Positions 28,513 to 37,378 of a DNA stretch of 58,446 nt are shown here, piece after piece. The stretch lies in the NCBI GenBank assembly GCA_023132155.1, contig JAGLYP010000016.1, positions 1-58,446 of the forward strand. The letters run 5' to 3'. Made by a program: the position numbers and the translations under genes. Within the stretch, counting starts at the first letter, position 1; every line of letters starts with the position of its first letter. The stretch comes from Candidatus Parcubacteria bacterium. GTDB taxonomy: Bacteria > Patescibacteriota > Patescibacteriia > Patescibacteriales > UBA12075. Below the pieces are notes generated by a model, which worked only from the letters and a program-made list of their open reading frames with translations, made no database searches and had not been told where the DNA came from.

Positions 28513-28575
28513 CAAAAAAAATAAAGGGATTTGGTACTTACATTTTTTTAAAAAAACGTAAACAGCAATCCCTTA
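28513..28575 (-). terminator. terminator after the 1501-residue surface gene
   Basis: On the minus strand AAGGGATT pairs with AATCCCTT, enclosing a second inverted repeat (TTTACGTTTTTTT / AAAAAAATGTAAG), and is followed by TATTTTTTTTGTG. It lies about 120 bases past the stop at 28692. The rest of 28076-28691 is very AT-rich and holds only the leader elements of the giant gene. Confidence 0.65.
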
Positions 28576-28691
28576 ATCTAAATTCGTCAGATTAAAATTT
28601 ACTCTGCATTATTTGCCAGCCACTGGATATACAAATAATTCTTAATTCGCTTGTACTCGCTTAACGGGTGTAATTCTTAATTTTTAATTAA

Positions 28692-31600
28692 TTACTGCCA
28701 CATACAACACGCCAAAGATTTAGTCTGTGTGCAATTAACCAACTTTCCATATCCTCCGGTATTGCCGTTAAAAATCCAAAACGCGCCCAAATAACTGATA
28801 TCATTCGTATTCCAACCGTCACAATCATTAGAGTTAGCCGTATAGCCCGGAGGCCCCTCAGCTATCCAAGCATCAGGATTAGCTGTTCCCCATCCGGAAA
28901 TATCATCCTGTTCAATACTGACTAAAATATCATAAGTGCGGCAAAAATGGCTTCCAGCGAATTCATAATCGCAAATCGCGTTGGCTGCCGCGTAACCCGA
29001 CAAAGTGCCGGTAGCAATATGCCCGTCAGAGATAGCCGTAGTAGTGCCGATAAATTTAGAATAAGTTTGCGTTATTCCGCTACTGTCCAAACCTAAAGAA
29101 CTGGTTGCGGCCCAAACCCCTTGTCCATCTCCATCTGATTGCCAAACATAACCATCTGTCCCTGTAGAAGTTATGCCAAATTTATACACTTCATCCAAAT
29201 CCAAATTCTCCCGCGCGCCGGTAGCGGTAGCGGCTCCGGTGCCGCCGTAAGCCAGCGCGATTGGATCGGCTTTCCAGGAACCTTGTACAATTTCTCCCAA
29301 GGCGGTAATGCTTGTAGTAGTCGCCCAATGAGCATCAGCGCCGTCTGAATATAATATATAACCGGTTGGTCCCAATTCCAAACGGCTCCATTTATTATCG
29401 GAATTGACAACCATTAAGTCACCGCGCGCCAAAGTGCTGGTTGCGTCAACATCACTATGCGTAACCGACAATATGCCATGCTGAGAGGCGGGAGAAGTGC
29501 TTGCCCAAGTTAAATTTCCGCCGGAAACAATCAAAACTTCACCATTATCACCGATTGGAAATCCTGCCAAAGTATTCTCGGAAGAAGCGTAAACCAAAGA
29601 CTGATTACTAATTGAACTAAAACCGGTTCCGCCATGAGCTACGCCAATCGTATCGCCTTGCCAAGTTCCTGTGGCAATCACGCCGACAAAGCTTAAATTC
29701 GGCAGCTCAATAATACTGGAAATACTTGTAGTCGCGAGCAAACGTCCGTCAAATTGATCATCAAAACGAGAATCAGACCAATACAAATTTGTCGTGCCCT
29801 CATCAAGCGCGTCAGTGCTAGTCGCGTACCAATCAGCCAAAGTAAAATATCCGGCTGACGCGTGACTGCCCCAATTATAGGCAATATCATAATAAGTGGA
29901 TGAAGCATAAACTAAATCATAAATGGAAGAAGAAGCGAAAACCGCGTCCCAATCAGCGCTTCCCGCTGTTACCGTGTTATAGGCGCTATTCCATTTTGAA
30001 GTAGACGCGGTTGATGGAATTTCATAACCGCCAGCCACGCCGATTTGATTATCCGTAAAGGTTAAATTATTGTTCGCGCCTGTTACTCGTCCGAAATAAG
30101 CTAAATTCCAATGTGAAGACGAGGCGATATAAGCATCAATAATCGGGTCGCCGTTCCATGCGCCAACCGTAATTGTTCCGACTGTCGCTAAATTCTCTAA
30201 ATTAACCAATTGCGGAGCGGAGGTTGTTGCCAGCCAATCAGCTAAAATAAATAATTGGTTAACTTCATAACCGTCAAAAGTTCCTGCCCAGTTGCCGCCG
30301 GTATTCAAGCTTAAAACATTACCGGTTAATTCAACTCCCGAGTTATCGTCTGTTAAATCGGTACGAATTACCGCGATTGTATTGGAGGCGATAGACACGC
30401 CGTTATCAAAATATAAAAATCCTGTCGCGCTGGTCATGTCCGCGCCTGTGCCGCCGCGGCTTGGGCTGAGCTGCGCTTCCGAAGCGATTGTGCTGGCATC
30501 AGTCCAATAGGCCACCTGATTGGCAACGCCGTTAATAGCGCTCCAAGATCCGCTGACAACCTGCACCATACCGTTCCAGCCGGAAGAATCAGCGCCGGTA
30601 CCGCCGCTTTCAGCGCCTAATGTTCCGCCTATGCCGTTAAAATCAATACCCAATGAACTGGTTGCCACCCAAACCGGTTTTCCGTTAACGGCTTGCAAGA
30701 TACGCCCTTCGGCACCGATTAATAATTCATCAATTATATCGCTTGAAGTGGCAAAAACAATTGAACCTGATTGCCAAGACGATTTTCCGGTACCGCCGAA
30801 AAGCGGACTGATTACATCGGCCTGCCAAGTACCGGCTTCAATTACGCCTAAGGCGGTGATATCGGTTGTGGTTGACCAGGCGGCATCAATACCGTCGGAA
30901 CGCAAAATATAACCGGTCGGTCCGAGTCCGAGACGCGTCCATTTAGCGGTTGACGAGCCGAAAATTAAATCCCCGCGAGCCGTTACCGCCGGCTCGGTAT
31001 CAGGATGCATAGCTGATAATAAATCATGCGAAGTTCCAGGCGAAGTAGAAGCCCAAGTCGGCGTGCCGCCTTGCATCACAAGCGCGTAACCGTTCGCGCC
31101 GGGCATAATTTGCGATAAAATATTATCCGCCGAAGCATACACTAAAGAATTCGCCTCAAAAGTAGATGTGCCTGTTCCGCCGAAAGCCACTTCCAAAATA
31201 TGGTTTGACGTGGTTGAAAGATAGCCTTGCCCTGAATGATTGCCCCAAGAATAAGCCGTATTCCAATTATTACTATTGTTTTGCAGGCTAACTATATTCC
31301 CGGCGCCATCGCCAAGCAAAATTCCACTGGGCGTGGTTGAACCGGTGCCGCCATAAGCCACCGCCAAAGCGTTAAGCAATGAAAGCTCTTGCGCGCTTAC
31401 GCTGCCGCCGAACGCGGCATTGCCGATTACTTCCAAGTCAATATTGTCGGTAGTGGTGGCGGCACCGCCGATAATTATCACTTGATTAATATCAGTCGGA
31501 CGAATCGCCAAGCTATCGCTTGTTGTCGCCCATAAAGACGACTCGCCTCCGACTGTTAAGTCCGGCTGCCACACCGGAATACCGCCTGTCATTTTTAAAA

Positions 31601-33197
31601 CATAACCGTCGGTTCCGGCTAAAATCTCGCCGATTGTATTATCCACGGGAGCGTAAAGCAATGAATTAGCCTCAAAAGTAGAGGTTCCTGTTCCGCCATA
31701 AGCTACGCCGATAATATTTCCCTGCCAAGCGCCTGCCGTAACCGTTCCGTTTTCATTAATTAAAAGCTGGCTGCCGATATTGGCGCCAACCGACAATAAG
31801 GCGGCGGGAGTAGTTGTGCCTATCCCAAAATATCCGGCAGTACTTATAAAAATTGAAGATGTTGCCGATAATGCACTGCCTATTTCCGCGTAATAAGGAA
31901 TTTGTCCGATTGTGCCGGGATTAACATAAGTAAAACTGGTCGGCGCGCCCCATCTTAAATTGCCATTGCCATCCGTAATCAAAGCTTTTCCGTCGGTACC
32001 GGCATCAGCGGGCAAAGTTAAAATAAAATTACTTGCGTAGCTGGAACTGGCGCGGATTGCCATATAATTAGAACTGTCAAAATCGTAAAATCTTAATTCC
32101 TGGCTGCCGCTAATACCAACAACATCAAACCATGATGATCCTTCCACTTCCAATTTAACATCAATCGGAGAAGTAGTGCTATTGTTGCCAAGCACAACCG
32201 CCTGCCCTGAATCAGACTGAAAGATAAATAAATCATTTGAAGACGAAGCCCAAAGGCCGGAACCTCCTCCTGATCCGGCAAAATCAACATCCCAATACAT
32301 CTCTCCGCTTGCCGCGAATTTTAAAACATATCCGGCTGAAGCGCCCGCGCTATCCGCCGGTAAAATATAATCTCCAATTTGTACTCGACCGTCATTAAGC
32401 ACGGAAAGATATGTGCTTGTGCCTTTTTTAAATTCAACGATATTGCCACTGCCATTTTGCGTTACGGTTAAAGCGGAAATGCTGGAACTGGTGGCGATTG
32501 ATAAAATTTCCTCAAAAGACCACTCCCCTGAAATTGCCGCGTCTGTTGATAAATTCGCGAAATCGCTCGCATCGTAACCGTCCAGCTTATCCGCGTTAAA
32601 AGCGCTCGCCGCGGAATTATATAATTCGCGCGGCTGCATTGTCTCACTGTTAAAAACGACTTCCAAATAAAGCGGCTGATTAAAATCAACGCTTGCCAAG
32701 CTGCTTACAGAGCCCAAAGCGACATTAATCACTCCGCCTTCTATAAAAGGACGATTATTAATGACATCGCCCATAGGCCAAATTTCCGAGGAACTGGCAA
32801 CGGTTATTGTACTGGCGGCATGATTAAAATCCACTATTAAAGCGCCGGCGCTTGAAGAATCGGAAGACAAATACTGCCCAACTCTAAGAGTGCTGGAAGC
32901 GCTTCCGCCGCTATAAGTATATACTATGCCATCCGCTGATGAACCAACTATGTTAATTGTTCCGGAGAAACAATTCGCGGCCGTTAAATCTTCGCTCCAG
33001 AGCGAAGCGCCGCCCGTAGCCTCGGAATACAAACGAAAACTCATGTTATAAACTCCATCGGCAAGTTCAGACCCGTCTGTTTCCGTAATTTTGCCGGTAA
33101 AATCCAACATAGGATTAATCTGCGCGCGCGCGAAACCAACCGCGGTAAATGCGGCAATTAAAATTAAAGCGTAAATTGTAAACTTTAAAAATTTCAT
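28692..33197 (-). CDS. secreted fibre-like surface protein (1501 aa)
   Basis: It has a signal peptide (residues 1 to about 25, ending F-A-R-A) and then an N-terminal domain with D-F-T-G-K-I-T-E, D-G-V-Y-N-M-S-F-R-L-Y and L-W-S-E-D, typical of the first domain of Patescibacteria surface proteins. About 1100 residues of fibre-like repeats follow (S-A-L-T-V-T-Q-N-G-S-G, G-I-G-T-T-T-P, A-x-G-G-T-G), of the same families as in the giant protein next to it. The last roughly 120 residues contain six or more cysteines (A-I-C-D-Y-E, H-F-C-R-T-Y-D-I-L, N-D-C-D-G-W, S-L-A-C-C-M-W-Q), a compact disulfide-rich domain that resembles secreted DUF1554/lectin-like ends. AGGTGAG precedes the ATG. No promoter is evident directly upstream, so it may be read from the gene at 35334. 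Role inferred: adhesion. Confidence 0.88.
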   Translation of the reverse strand: MKFLKFTIYALILIAAFTAVGFARAQINPMLDFTGKITETDGSELADGVYNMSFRLYSEATGGASLWSEDLTAANCFSGTINIVGSSADGIVYTYSGGSASSTLRVGQYLSSDSSSAGALIVDFNHAASTITVASSSEIWPMGDVINNRPFIEGGVINVALGSVSSLASVDFNQPLYLEVVFNSETMQPRELYNSAASAFNADKLDGYDASDFANLSTDAAISGEWSFEEILSIATSSSISALTVTQNGSGNIVEFKKGTSTYLSVLNDGRVQIGDYILPADSAGASAGYVLKFAASGEMYWDVDFAGSGGGSGLWASSSNDLFIFQSDSGQAVVLGNNSTTSPIDVKLEVEGSSWFDVVGISGSQELRFYDFDSSNYMAIRASSSYASNFILTLPADAGTDGKALITDGNGNLRWGAPTSFTYVNPGTIGQIPYYAEIGSALSATSSIFISTAGYFGIGTTTPAALLSVGANIGSQLLINENGTVTAGAWQGNIIGVAYGGTGTSTFEANSLLYAPVDNTIGEILAGTDGYVLKMTGGIPVWQPDLTVGGESSLWATTSDSLAIRPTDINQVIIIGGAATTTDNIDLEVIGNAAFGGSVSAQELSLLNALAVAYGGTGSTTPSGILLGDGAGNIVSLQNNSNNWNTAYSWGNHSGQGYLSTTSNHILEVAFGGTGTSTFEANSLVYASADNILSQIMPGANGYALVMQGGTPTWASTSPGTSHDLLSAMHPDTEPAVTARGDLIFGSSTAKWTRLGLGPTGYILRSDGIDAAWSTTTDITALGVIEAGTWQADVISPLFGGTGKSSWQSGSIVFATSSDIIDELLIGAEGRILQAVNGKPVWVATSSLGIDFNGIGGTLGAESGGTGADSSGWNGMVQVVSGSWSAINGVANQVAYWTDASTIASEAQLSPSRGGTGADMTSATGFLYFDNGVSIASNTIAVIRTDLTDDNSGVELTGNVLSLNTGGNWAGTFDGYEVNQLFILADWLATTSAPQLVNLENLATVGTITVGAWNGDPIIDAYIASSSHWNLAYFGRVTGANNNLTFTDNQIGVAGGYEIPSTASTSKWNSAYNTVTAGSADWDAVFASSSIYDLVYASSTYYDIAYNWGSHASAGYFTLADWYATSTDALDEGTTNLYWSDSRFDDQFDGRLLATTSISSIIELPNLSFVGVIATGTWQGDTIGVAHGGTGFSSISNQSLVYASSENTLAGFPIGDNGEVLIVSGGNLTWASTSPASQHGILSVTHSDVDATSTLARGDLMVVNSDNKWSRLELGPTGYILYSDGADAHWATTTSITALGEIVQGSWKADPIALAYGGTGAATATGARENLDLDEVYKFGITSTGTDGYVWQSDGDGQGVWAATSSLGLDSSGITQTYSKFIGTTTAISDGHIATGTLSGYAAANAICDYEFAGSHFCRTYDILVSIEQDDISGWGTANPDAWIAEGPPGYTANSNDCDGWNTNDISYLGAFWIFNGNTGGYGKLVNCTQTKSLACCMWQ

Positions 33198-33227
33198 TAG
33201 CTTAACTCACCTTATGCACCTCCCCTC

Positions 33228-33401
33228 TTTTTGTCAGCTCGACCGGAGCGGCAGCGAAGTGGAGAGATCTTTAATATATTTAAACCTTTTCCTAGATTTT
33301 TATTAACCTAACATTTTCAATATATTTTTTATTTTAATCTTTTTATATAATTCATGTATTATAGATTTCTCCTCGCTGTCGCTCGTCGAAATGACAAAAA
33401 A
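33228..33401. repeat. palindromic repeat of the GTCATCTCGACC family
   Basis: TTTTTGTCAGCTCGACCGGAGCGGC and a matching inverse TCGTCGAAATGACAAAA bound an AT-rich middle containing GAGAGATCTTTAATATATTT and ATGTATTATAGAT. The middle matches the copies at 36920-37087 and 37163-37331. It fills the gap between two surface genes. Confidence 0.8.
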
Positions 33402-33405
33402 GACG

Positions 33406-35334
33406 CTACATAATTTTTTTCATCCACCCAAAGGTATTTTCTAAAATATTCATAATTATTTGAAAAATTGATTCTTTTTTCTTGGCAGTCATAAACGTGT
33501 GCGGCTTTGACAAAACTTTATTCCCTCCGGAATCAATTGACTCTACGCGGAAAGTATAAACTATTCCCGGCTTAAATTTGGTAATAACTATCACGTGTTC
33601 TTTGGTATAATTCGTATTTAATTCGGTTGATTCTTTTAATCCAATATTTGTGCCGTGTACGCCTTCTTGATAATAAATTCGCGCGGTGGCCGATTCATTG
33701 GTCATCCAGGAAATAATCGTCTGCGTTTTATTATTTCTATCCAAAAACACGGTTGAATCAGCTTTAATGCGGGTTACTTGAGGCGGAGCGTCATCTTCCG
33801 CTGTTGAAAAATTATTAAGCGCTTCAGACGCGCGATTGCCCTGCTTGTCATTGCTAATCAAAGAAACACTGTAAACAGTACCGCCGACAAATTCAGAAAT
33901 TGTAATTTCATGAATTACGGAATTAACATTATCTTTAACGGTTTTAGTTAAATCAATTGCCAAATTACCTCCATGATAAGGAGCAAAAGACACGGCGGAA
34001 TCAGCCTCTTTGTTGGTTACCCATTTAAAAACAGCCGTTTGATCATCTATTATCTGCGAAAAAAAACTTGTTATTGACAACTCTTCGATTGATGTTTGAA
34101 ACGTAAAATCACGCGAACGGGCAATAGCGCCGATTCTCGGCTTGCTTCTTAATTGAAAATGATAAACCGTGTTCGGTGATAAATTATACAAAACCACTTC
34201 ATGATCCGCGCTTAAATTTTCAGTATCGCCGACAACTTGGTTATACGGCTCGTCCGCTCCCGCGCGATAATTTTCTTCTTCAGAAAAAGCAACCCGCGAA
34301 TCTGCTTCAATATCGGTTGTCCAAAAAATTGTCGCCTTATCCGCTCCGATTTGTACGCGCGGCTCACCGGAAAGAATAGGAGTAGGCGCTAAATTATGTA
34401 AATCTTCAAGAGAATTAATATCAGCCAGAGGATTCGGGCTTAATTCATTTAATGACACTTCAGGAAAAATTCTATTGAAAAAATCAAAAATAGTTAAAGT
34501 CGTGTTTTCCAAAAAACCAGGCTCATCGTCCTCCGCGGCGTCTTCATCCGATTCCTCGTCATCCGCGCTTTCCCCGTCAATGACTCCGGCTAAAGTGGAA
34601 AAAATAATATCCTCGGAATAGCCGACATTTCCCCAGGAATCCGAACTAAGCGAACGCAGATGATATTCTGTTTTCGGTTTTAAATTTTTCAAGTTTACCG
34701 TATGAGACGTGCTTGTCCCCCAATATCCGTAAGCCGCGCCATAATTAATATCAACGCCGTATTCCACAAAACCGGTTGCTTCTTCATCTGTTTTCCATGA
34801 GATTTTCACCTCAACATTGCTAATTACTTCAACATTAAGCTCGGTAATAACCGGCGGAATTTTATCGGTTTTATCAATAATCAAAATTCCGCCGCCGCCG
34901 CTCACGACTGCTTCTTCTTCCTCTCCGCTTGCGTCCGTTGCCGTGGTAAAAATATTTGTCGCAGGCGTATAAACGCTTATTCCGCCATTCACTCTCTGTG
35001 ATTTAACGCGATAATAATAAGCTGTATTAGCGGCGAGTCCGCTTAAGTCCACACTATGGCTGATCGCGTTTTTCACACTGGTTCCCTGTTCTTTGCTGGC
35101 GGAAAAATCACTATTCACATCATATTCAACAAAAGAATCGCTCAGCTGATCGCTTGTCCAAACAACAGTTGCCGTCTGGCCGGAAACGCTCGCGCTAACG
35201 CCGCTGATTACGGGACCGTCAAAAACATGCATTACGCTTTCATGAATCACATAGCTGCTGCTCTGCATCGCGGCTTGCGACATAAAGGGCAGGAATAAAA
35301 ATATTAAAAATAAATATTTAATTTTTCTTTTCAT
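33406..35334 (-). CDS. secreted fibronectin-III-like repeat protein (642 aa)
   Basis: It has a signal peptide (K-R-K-I-K-Y then L-F-L-I-F-L-F-L-P-F-M-S-Q-A-A) and five fibronectin-III / purple-acid-phosphatase-N-like domains. Each shows a W-x-T-D-x-x-A-D-S or W-x-T-N-E strand and an N-T-x-Y-x-F-x-x-x-S ending, starting at about residues 40, 160, 315, 410 and 510. A Gly-rich then acidic linker (E-S-A-D-D-E-E-S-D-E-D-A-A-E-D) lies between domains 2 and 3. The C-terminus is a short amphipathic or hydrophobic helix (I-I-M-N-I-L-E-N-T-F-G-W). It is the first gene of the surface cluster and has the same leader type as the giant gene. There is no Shine-Dalgarno site. Role inferred: a structural or adhesive surface component. 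Confidence 0.88.
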   Translation of the reverse strand: MKRKIKYLFLIFLFLPFMSQAAMQSSSYVIHESVMHVFDGPVISGVSASVSGQTATVVWTSDQLSDSFVEYDVNSDFSASKEQGTSVKNAISHSVDLSGLAANTAYYYRVKSQRVNGGISVYTPATNIFTTATDASGEEEEAVVSGGGGILIIDKTDKIPPVITELNVEVISNVEVKISWKTDEEATGFVEYGVDINYGAAYGYWGTSTSHTVNLKNLKPKTEYHLRSLSSDSWGNVGYSEDIIFSTLAGVIDGESADDEESDEDAAEDDEPGFLENTTLTIFDFFNRIFPEVSLNELSPNPLADINSLEDLHNLAPTPILSGEPRVQIGADKATIFWTTDIEADSRVAFSEEENYRAGADEPYNQVVGDTENLSADHEVVLYNLSPNTVYHFQLRSKPRIGAIARSRDFTFQTSIEELSITSFFSQIIDDQTAVFKWVTNKEADSAVSFAPYHGGNLAIDLTKTVKDNVNSVIHEITISEFVGGTVYSVSLISNDKQGNRASEALNNFSTAEDDAPPQVTRIKADSTVFLDRNNKTQTIISWMTNESATARIYYQEGVHGTNIGLKESTELNTNYTKEHVIVITKFKPGIVYTFRVESIDSGGNKVLSKPHTFMTAKKKESIFQIIMNILENTFGWMKKIM

Positions 35335-35346
35335 GTTTTAGAAAAC

Positions 35347-35376
35347 AAAAAAACCAAACCAAAAAGTTCAGTTTTT
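35347..35376 (-). terminator. leader hairpin with U-tract (putative attenuator) of the fibronectin-like gene
   Basis: On the minus strand AAAAACTGAAC pairs with GTTTGGTTTTT (11 pairs) and a T run follows. Compared with 28102-28133, one pair changed on both sides (C-G to A-U) and two changed between G-U and A-U, so the fold is kept while the sequence differs. Confidence 0.6.
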
Positions 35377-35403
35377 CACAAAACAAAAAAATTTATTAAT
35401 CTT

Positions 35404-35430
35404 TTGATACATGGGGAAATGAATCAGTTA
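35404..35430 (-). promoter_or_regulatory. conserved leader box of the fibronectin-like gene
   Basis: The minus strand reads TAACTGATTCATTTCCCCATG then TATCAA, identical to the box at 28161-28187 over about 20 bases and placed at the same point between promoter and hairpin. Confidence 0.55.
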
Positions 35431-35465
35431 TTAAATTTAAAGCATTTTCACTTTTTCTTTATTAT

Positions 35466-35471
35466 ATTATA
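35466..35471 (-). promoter_or_regulatory. extended -10 promoter of the surface gene cluster
   Basis: The minus strand reads TGTTATAATATAATAAAG, identical to that at 28264, with the same upstream AATGTATTAAA. No -35 match. The predicted leader is about 120 nt. Confidence 0.6.
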
Positions 35472-35593
35472 ACATAAATAAATATTTTTTAATACATTTT
35501 TACGCGTAATTATGCCATTTTTTAAATAAAAAATCAAGAGCCGATATTTTTTTATGATATAATCATTTTATTTAATATTAGTAATATAAAAAT

Positions 35594-35621
35594 CCCGCCC
35601 TTCACGAAGGGCGGGGTTTTT
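35594..35621. terminator. strong intrinsic terminator
   Basis: CCCGCCCTTC, two-base loop, GAAGGGCGGG, then GTTTTTAT. AAAAA on the other side allows use from both strands. On the minus strand it would end the transcript of the gene at 35703-36881. Confidence 0.85.
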
Positions 35622-35702
35622 ATATTATATTTTTTAAAGCTCTAAAATTTATTACAACATATAATCTTTACAAAACATTATCCACAACTTTATTTTAAAA
35701 TT

Positions 35703-36881
35703 TTAACTTTTCAAAATAATATCTATATCCCGAAAAGAAATTTTTTTCTTGTCTGTTAAATTAATTCTTTTAAAATTTTCTAAATATTTTTTTAACTCTT
35801 CCTTTTTGTCGCCAGCTTCATCCAGCTTTAAACATAGCTCTCTTACCGCGTAATCTTCGTTGTTGTCAAATATCACAACTCCTTTTTTAAATGCCTCCCT
35901 AATATTGCCAATTCTTTTTTTGTAATTAAATATTTTTTCAACATACGCAATAACTTCATTATACGCCCTAAATTCTTTTTGGCTTTTTTTGTCTTTTTTA
36001 TAGCGATATTTTTCTCTTAATTTTTTCCACTCTGATAAACTTTTTTCTTTTACCCTGCTAAAACCCGCGTTATACGCGCCCATCAATTCGGTTTGCGCGC
36101 TTGCAACGTCTCCTTTTTCGGCCTTTCTTCTTCCCACCGAATAACCATATTTATCATCCCAAAGCTGCATTAAATATATTTTCCCAAAAGCGCGGCTATA
36201 ATCGCTTTTTTGAATTATTAATTCTTTTATTTCTTTTCTATCATTTTTAGATAATTCTTCCGGTCCATTCCATTCAAAACCGGTATTCCTCTTTAGTATA
36301 TTTAAATACCTGGTAACATCAATTATTGAACTTGTCATATTCTGCATTTCACCCAGCGCGCCTGAGCGCGATTTGGCGTCAATTTCCCCTCTTGATTCCT
36401 GGCATTGCTGGGCAATTAGCAAATCCTTTTCAAAAATTTTTCCGGGAAATTTTTCCGAATCTTTTGATAATTCCAAATACGCCTTTAAATAATGGTCTGC
36501 CAAATTATTAATCTCCATTTTTTCTTTATTTTTTTTCTTGCTATTTTTTGCCTCGCCTTTGGACTTGTCCGCCATAGTTTCAAGGTCGGAGGACTTGTCC
36601 GCCATAGTTTCAAGGTCGGAGGACTTGTCCGCCATAGTTTCAAGGTCGGAGGACTTTTTCTCTTCATCTTCTTCAAATATTTCTTTCAAACCGACACCCG
36701 TTGCCAAAGCCGCCGCGGTTAAGCCTGCCGCTTTTAAAAACCTTCGCCTCCCAGGACTTTCCGGTTTTCCCGATTTATCAATTTCTGATTCATTTCTTCT
36801 TATAATTTTCGGCTCATCGGCTTTCGTCCGCTTTCTTTTTTCAATCTTTTGATTTTGCAAAAATGCTTTTTCAATATTCAT
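35703..36881 (-). CDS. Tat-signal lytic-transglycosylase-like protein
   Basis: R-R-R-F-L-K-A-A-G followed by a hydrophobic A-rich stretch is a twin-arginine signal at about residue 45. Three exact 10-residue repeats (S-S-D-L-E-T-M-A-D-K) and a Lys/Glu-rich linker follow. The folded part has C-Q-E-S-R-G-E then S-R-S-G-A-L-G-E-M-Q, the pattern around the catalytic Glu of SLT-family transglycosylases, and later G-A-Y-N-A-G-F-S-R-V, which matches their A-Y-N-A-G motif. It would cleave peptidoglycan glycan strands outside the membrane. The frame extends upstream to 36902, but the extra residues (M-A-G-M-T-K-N) are encoded by the end of a palindromic repeat, so the ATG at 36881 is preferred. Neither start has a clear ribosome binding site. 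The divergence of the core makes activity uncertain. Confidence 0.75.
   Translation of the reverse strand: MNIEKAFLQNQKIEKRKRTKADEPKIIRRNESEIDKSGKPESPGRRRFLKAAGLTAAALATGVGLKEIFEEDEEKKSSDLETMADKSSDLETMADKSSDLETMADKSKGEAKNSKKKNKEKMEINNLADHYLKAYLELSKDSEKFPGKIFEKDLLIAQQCQESRGEIDAKSRSGALGEMQNMTSSIIDVTRYLNILKRNTGFEWNGPEELSKNDRKEIKELIIQKSDYSRAFGKIYLMQLWDDKYGYSVGRRKAEKGDVASAQTELMGAYNAGFSRVKEKSLSEWKKLREKYRYKKDKKSQKEFRAYNEVIAYVEKIFNYKKRIGNIREAFKKGVVIFDNNEDYAVRELCLKLDEAGDKKEELKKYLENFKRINLTDKKKISFRDIDIILKS
36562..36651. repeat. three exact 30-base tandem repeats in coding sequence
   Basis: Three identical units begin at 36562, 36592 and 36622, with a partial fourth after them. They encode S-S-D-L-E-T-M-A-D-K in the linker after the Tat signal. 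There are no spacers, so this is not a CRISPR array. Copy number could change by slippage without shifting the frame. Confidence 0.9.
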
Positions 36882-36899
36882 ATTTTTTGTCATTCCCGC

Positions 36900-37378
36900 C
36901 ACACAATAGCCATTCCTTTTGTCATCTCGACCGAAGCGTTAGTTGAGCGGAGAGATCTTTAATATATTTAAACTTTTTCACGGATTTTTTAGTAGATAAT
37001 TATTTCTTATTTATTTTATATATTAATCATTTTTTGTAATTCACGTATTATAGATCTCTCCTCGCTTCGCTCGTTCGAGATGACAAAATGAAAGAAAAAT
37101 TCCTTTTTTGTCAGCGAATTAATAAACATCTACAATTCCCGACACACAATAGCCCTTCCTTTTGTCATCTCGACCGAAGCGTTAGTTGAGCGGAGAGATC
37201 TTTAATATATTTAAACTTTTTCACGGATTTTTTAGTAGATAATTATTTCTTATTTATTTTATATATTAATCACTTTTTGTAATTCATGTATTATAGATCT
37301 CTCCTCGCTTCGCTCGTTCGAGATGACAAAATGAAGGAAGAATTCTTTTTTTGCCAGCGAATTAATTAACTTCTACAG
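36900..37378. repeat. tandem 243-base duplication of an intergenic palindromic repeat
   Basis: ACACAATAGC starts at 36901 and again at 37144. The two units match almost base for base, including the TTTTGTCATCTCGACCGAAGC and CTCGTTCGAGATGACAAAA ends. The second copy runs through the stop codon and last codons of the MscS gene (stop at 37362), and the first ends in a decayed version of that sequence. No gene is visible in 36903-37361. Confidence 0.85.

Noticed and set aside
36562-36651. CRISPR array
   Set aside because: The repeats are directly adjacent without spacers and lie in frame in a coding region.
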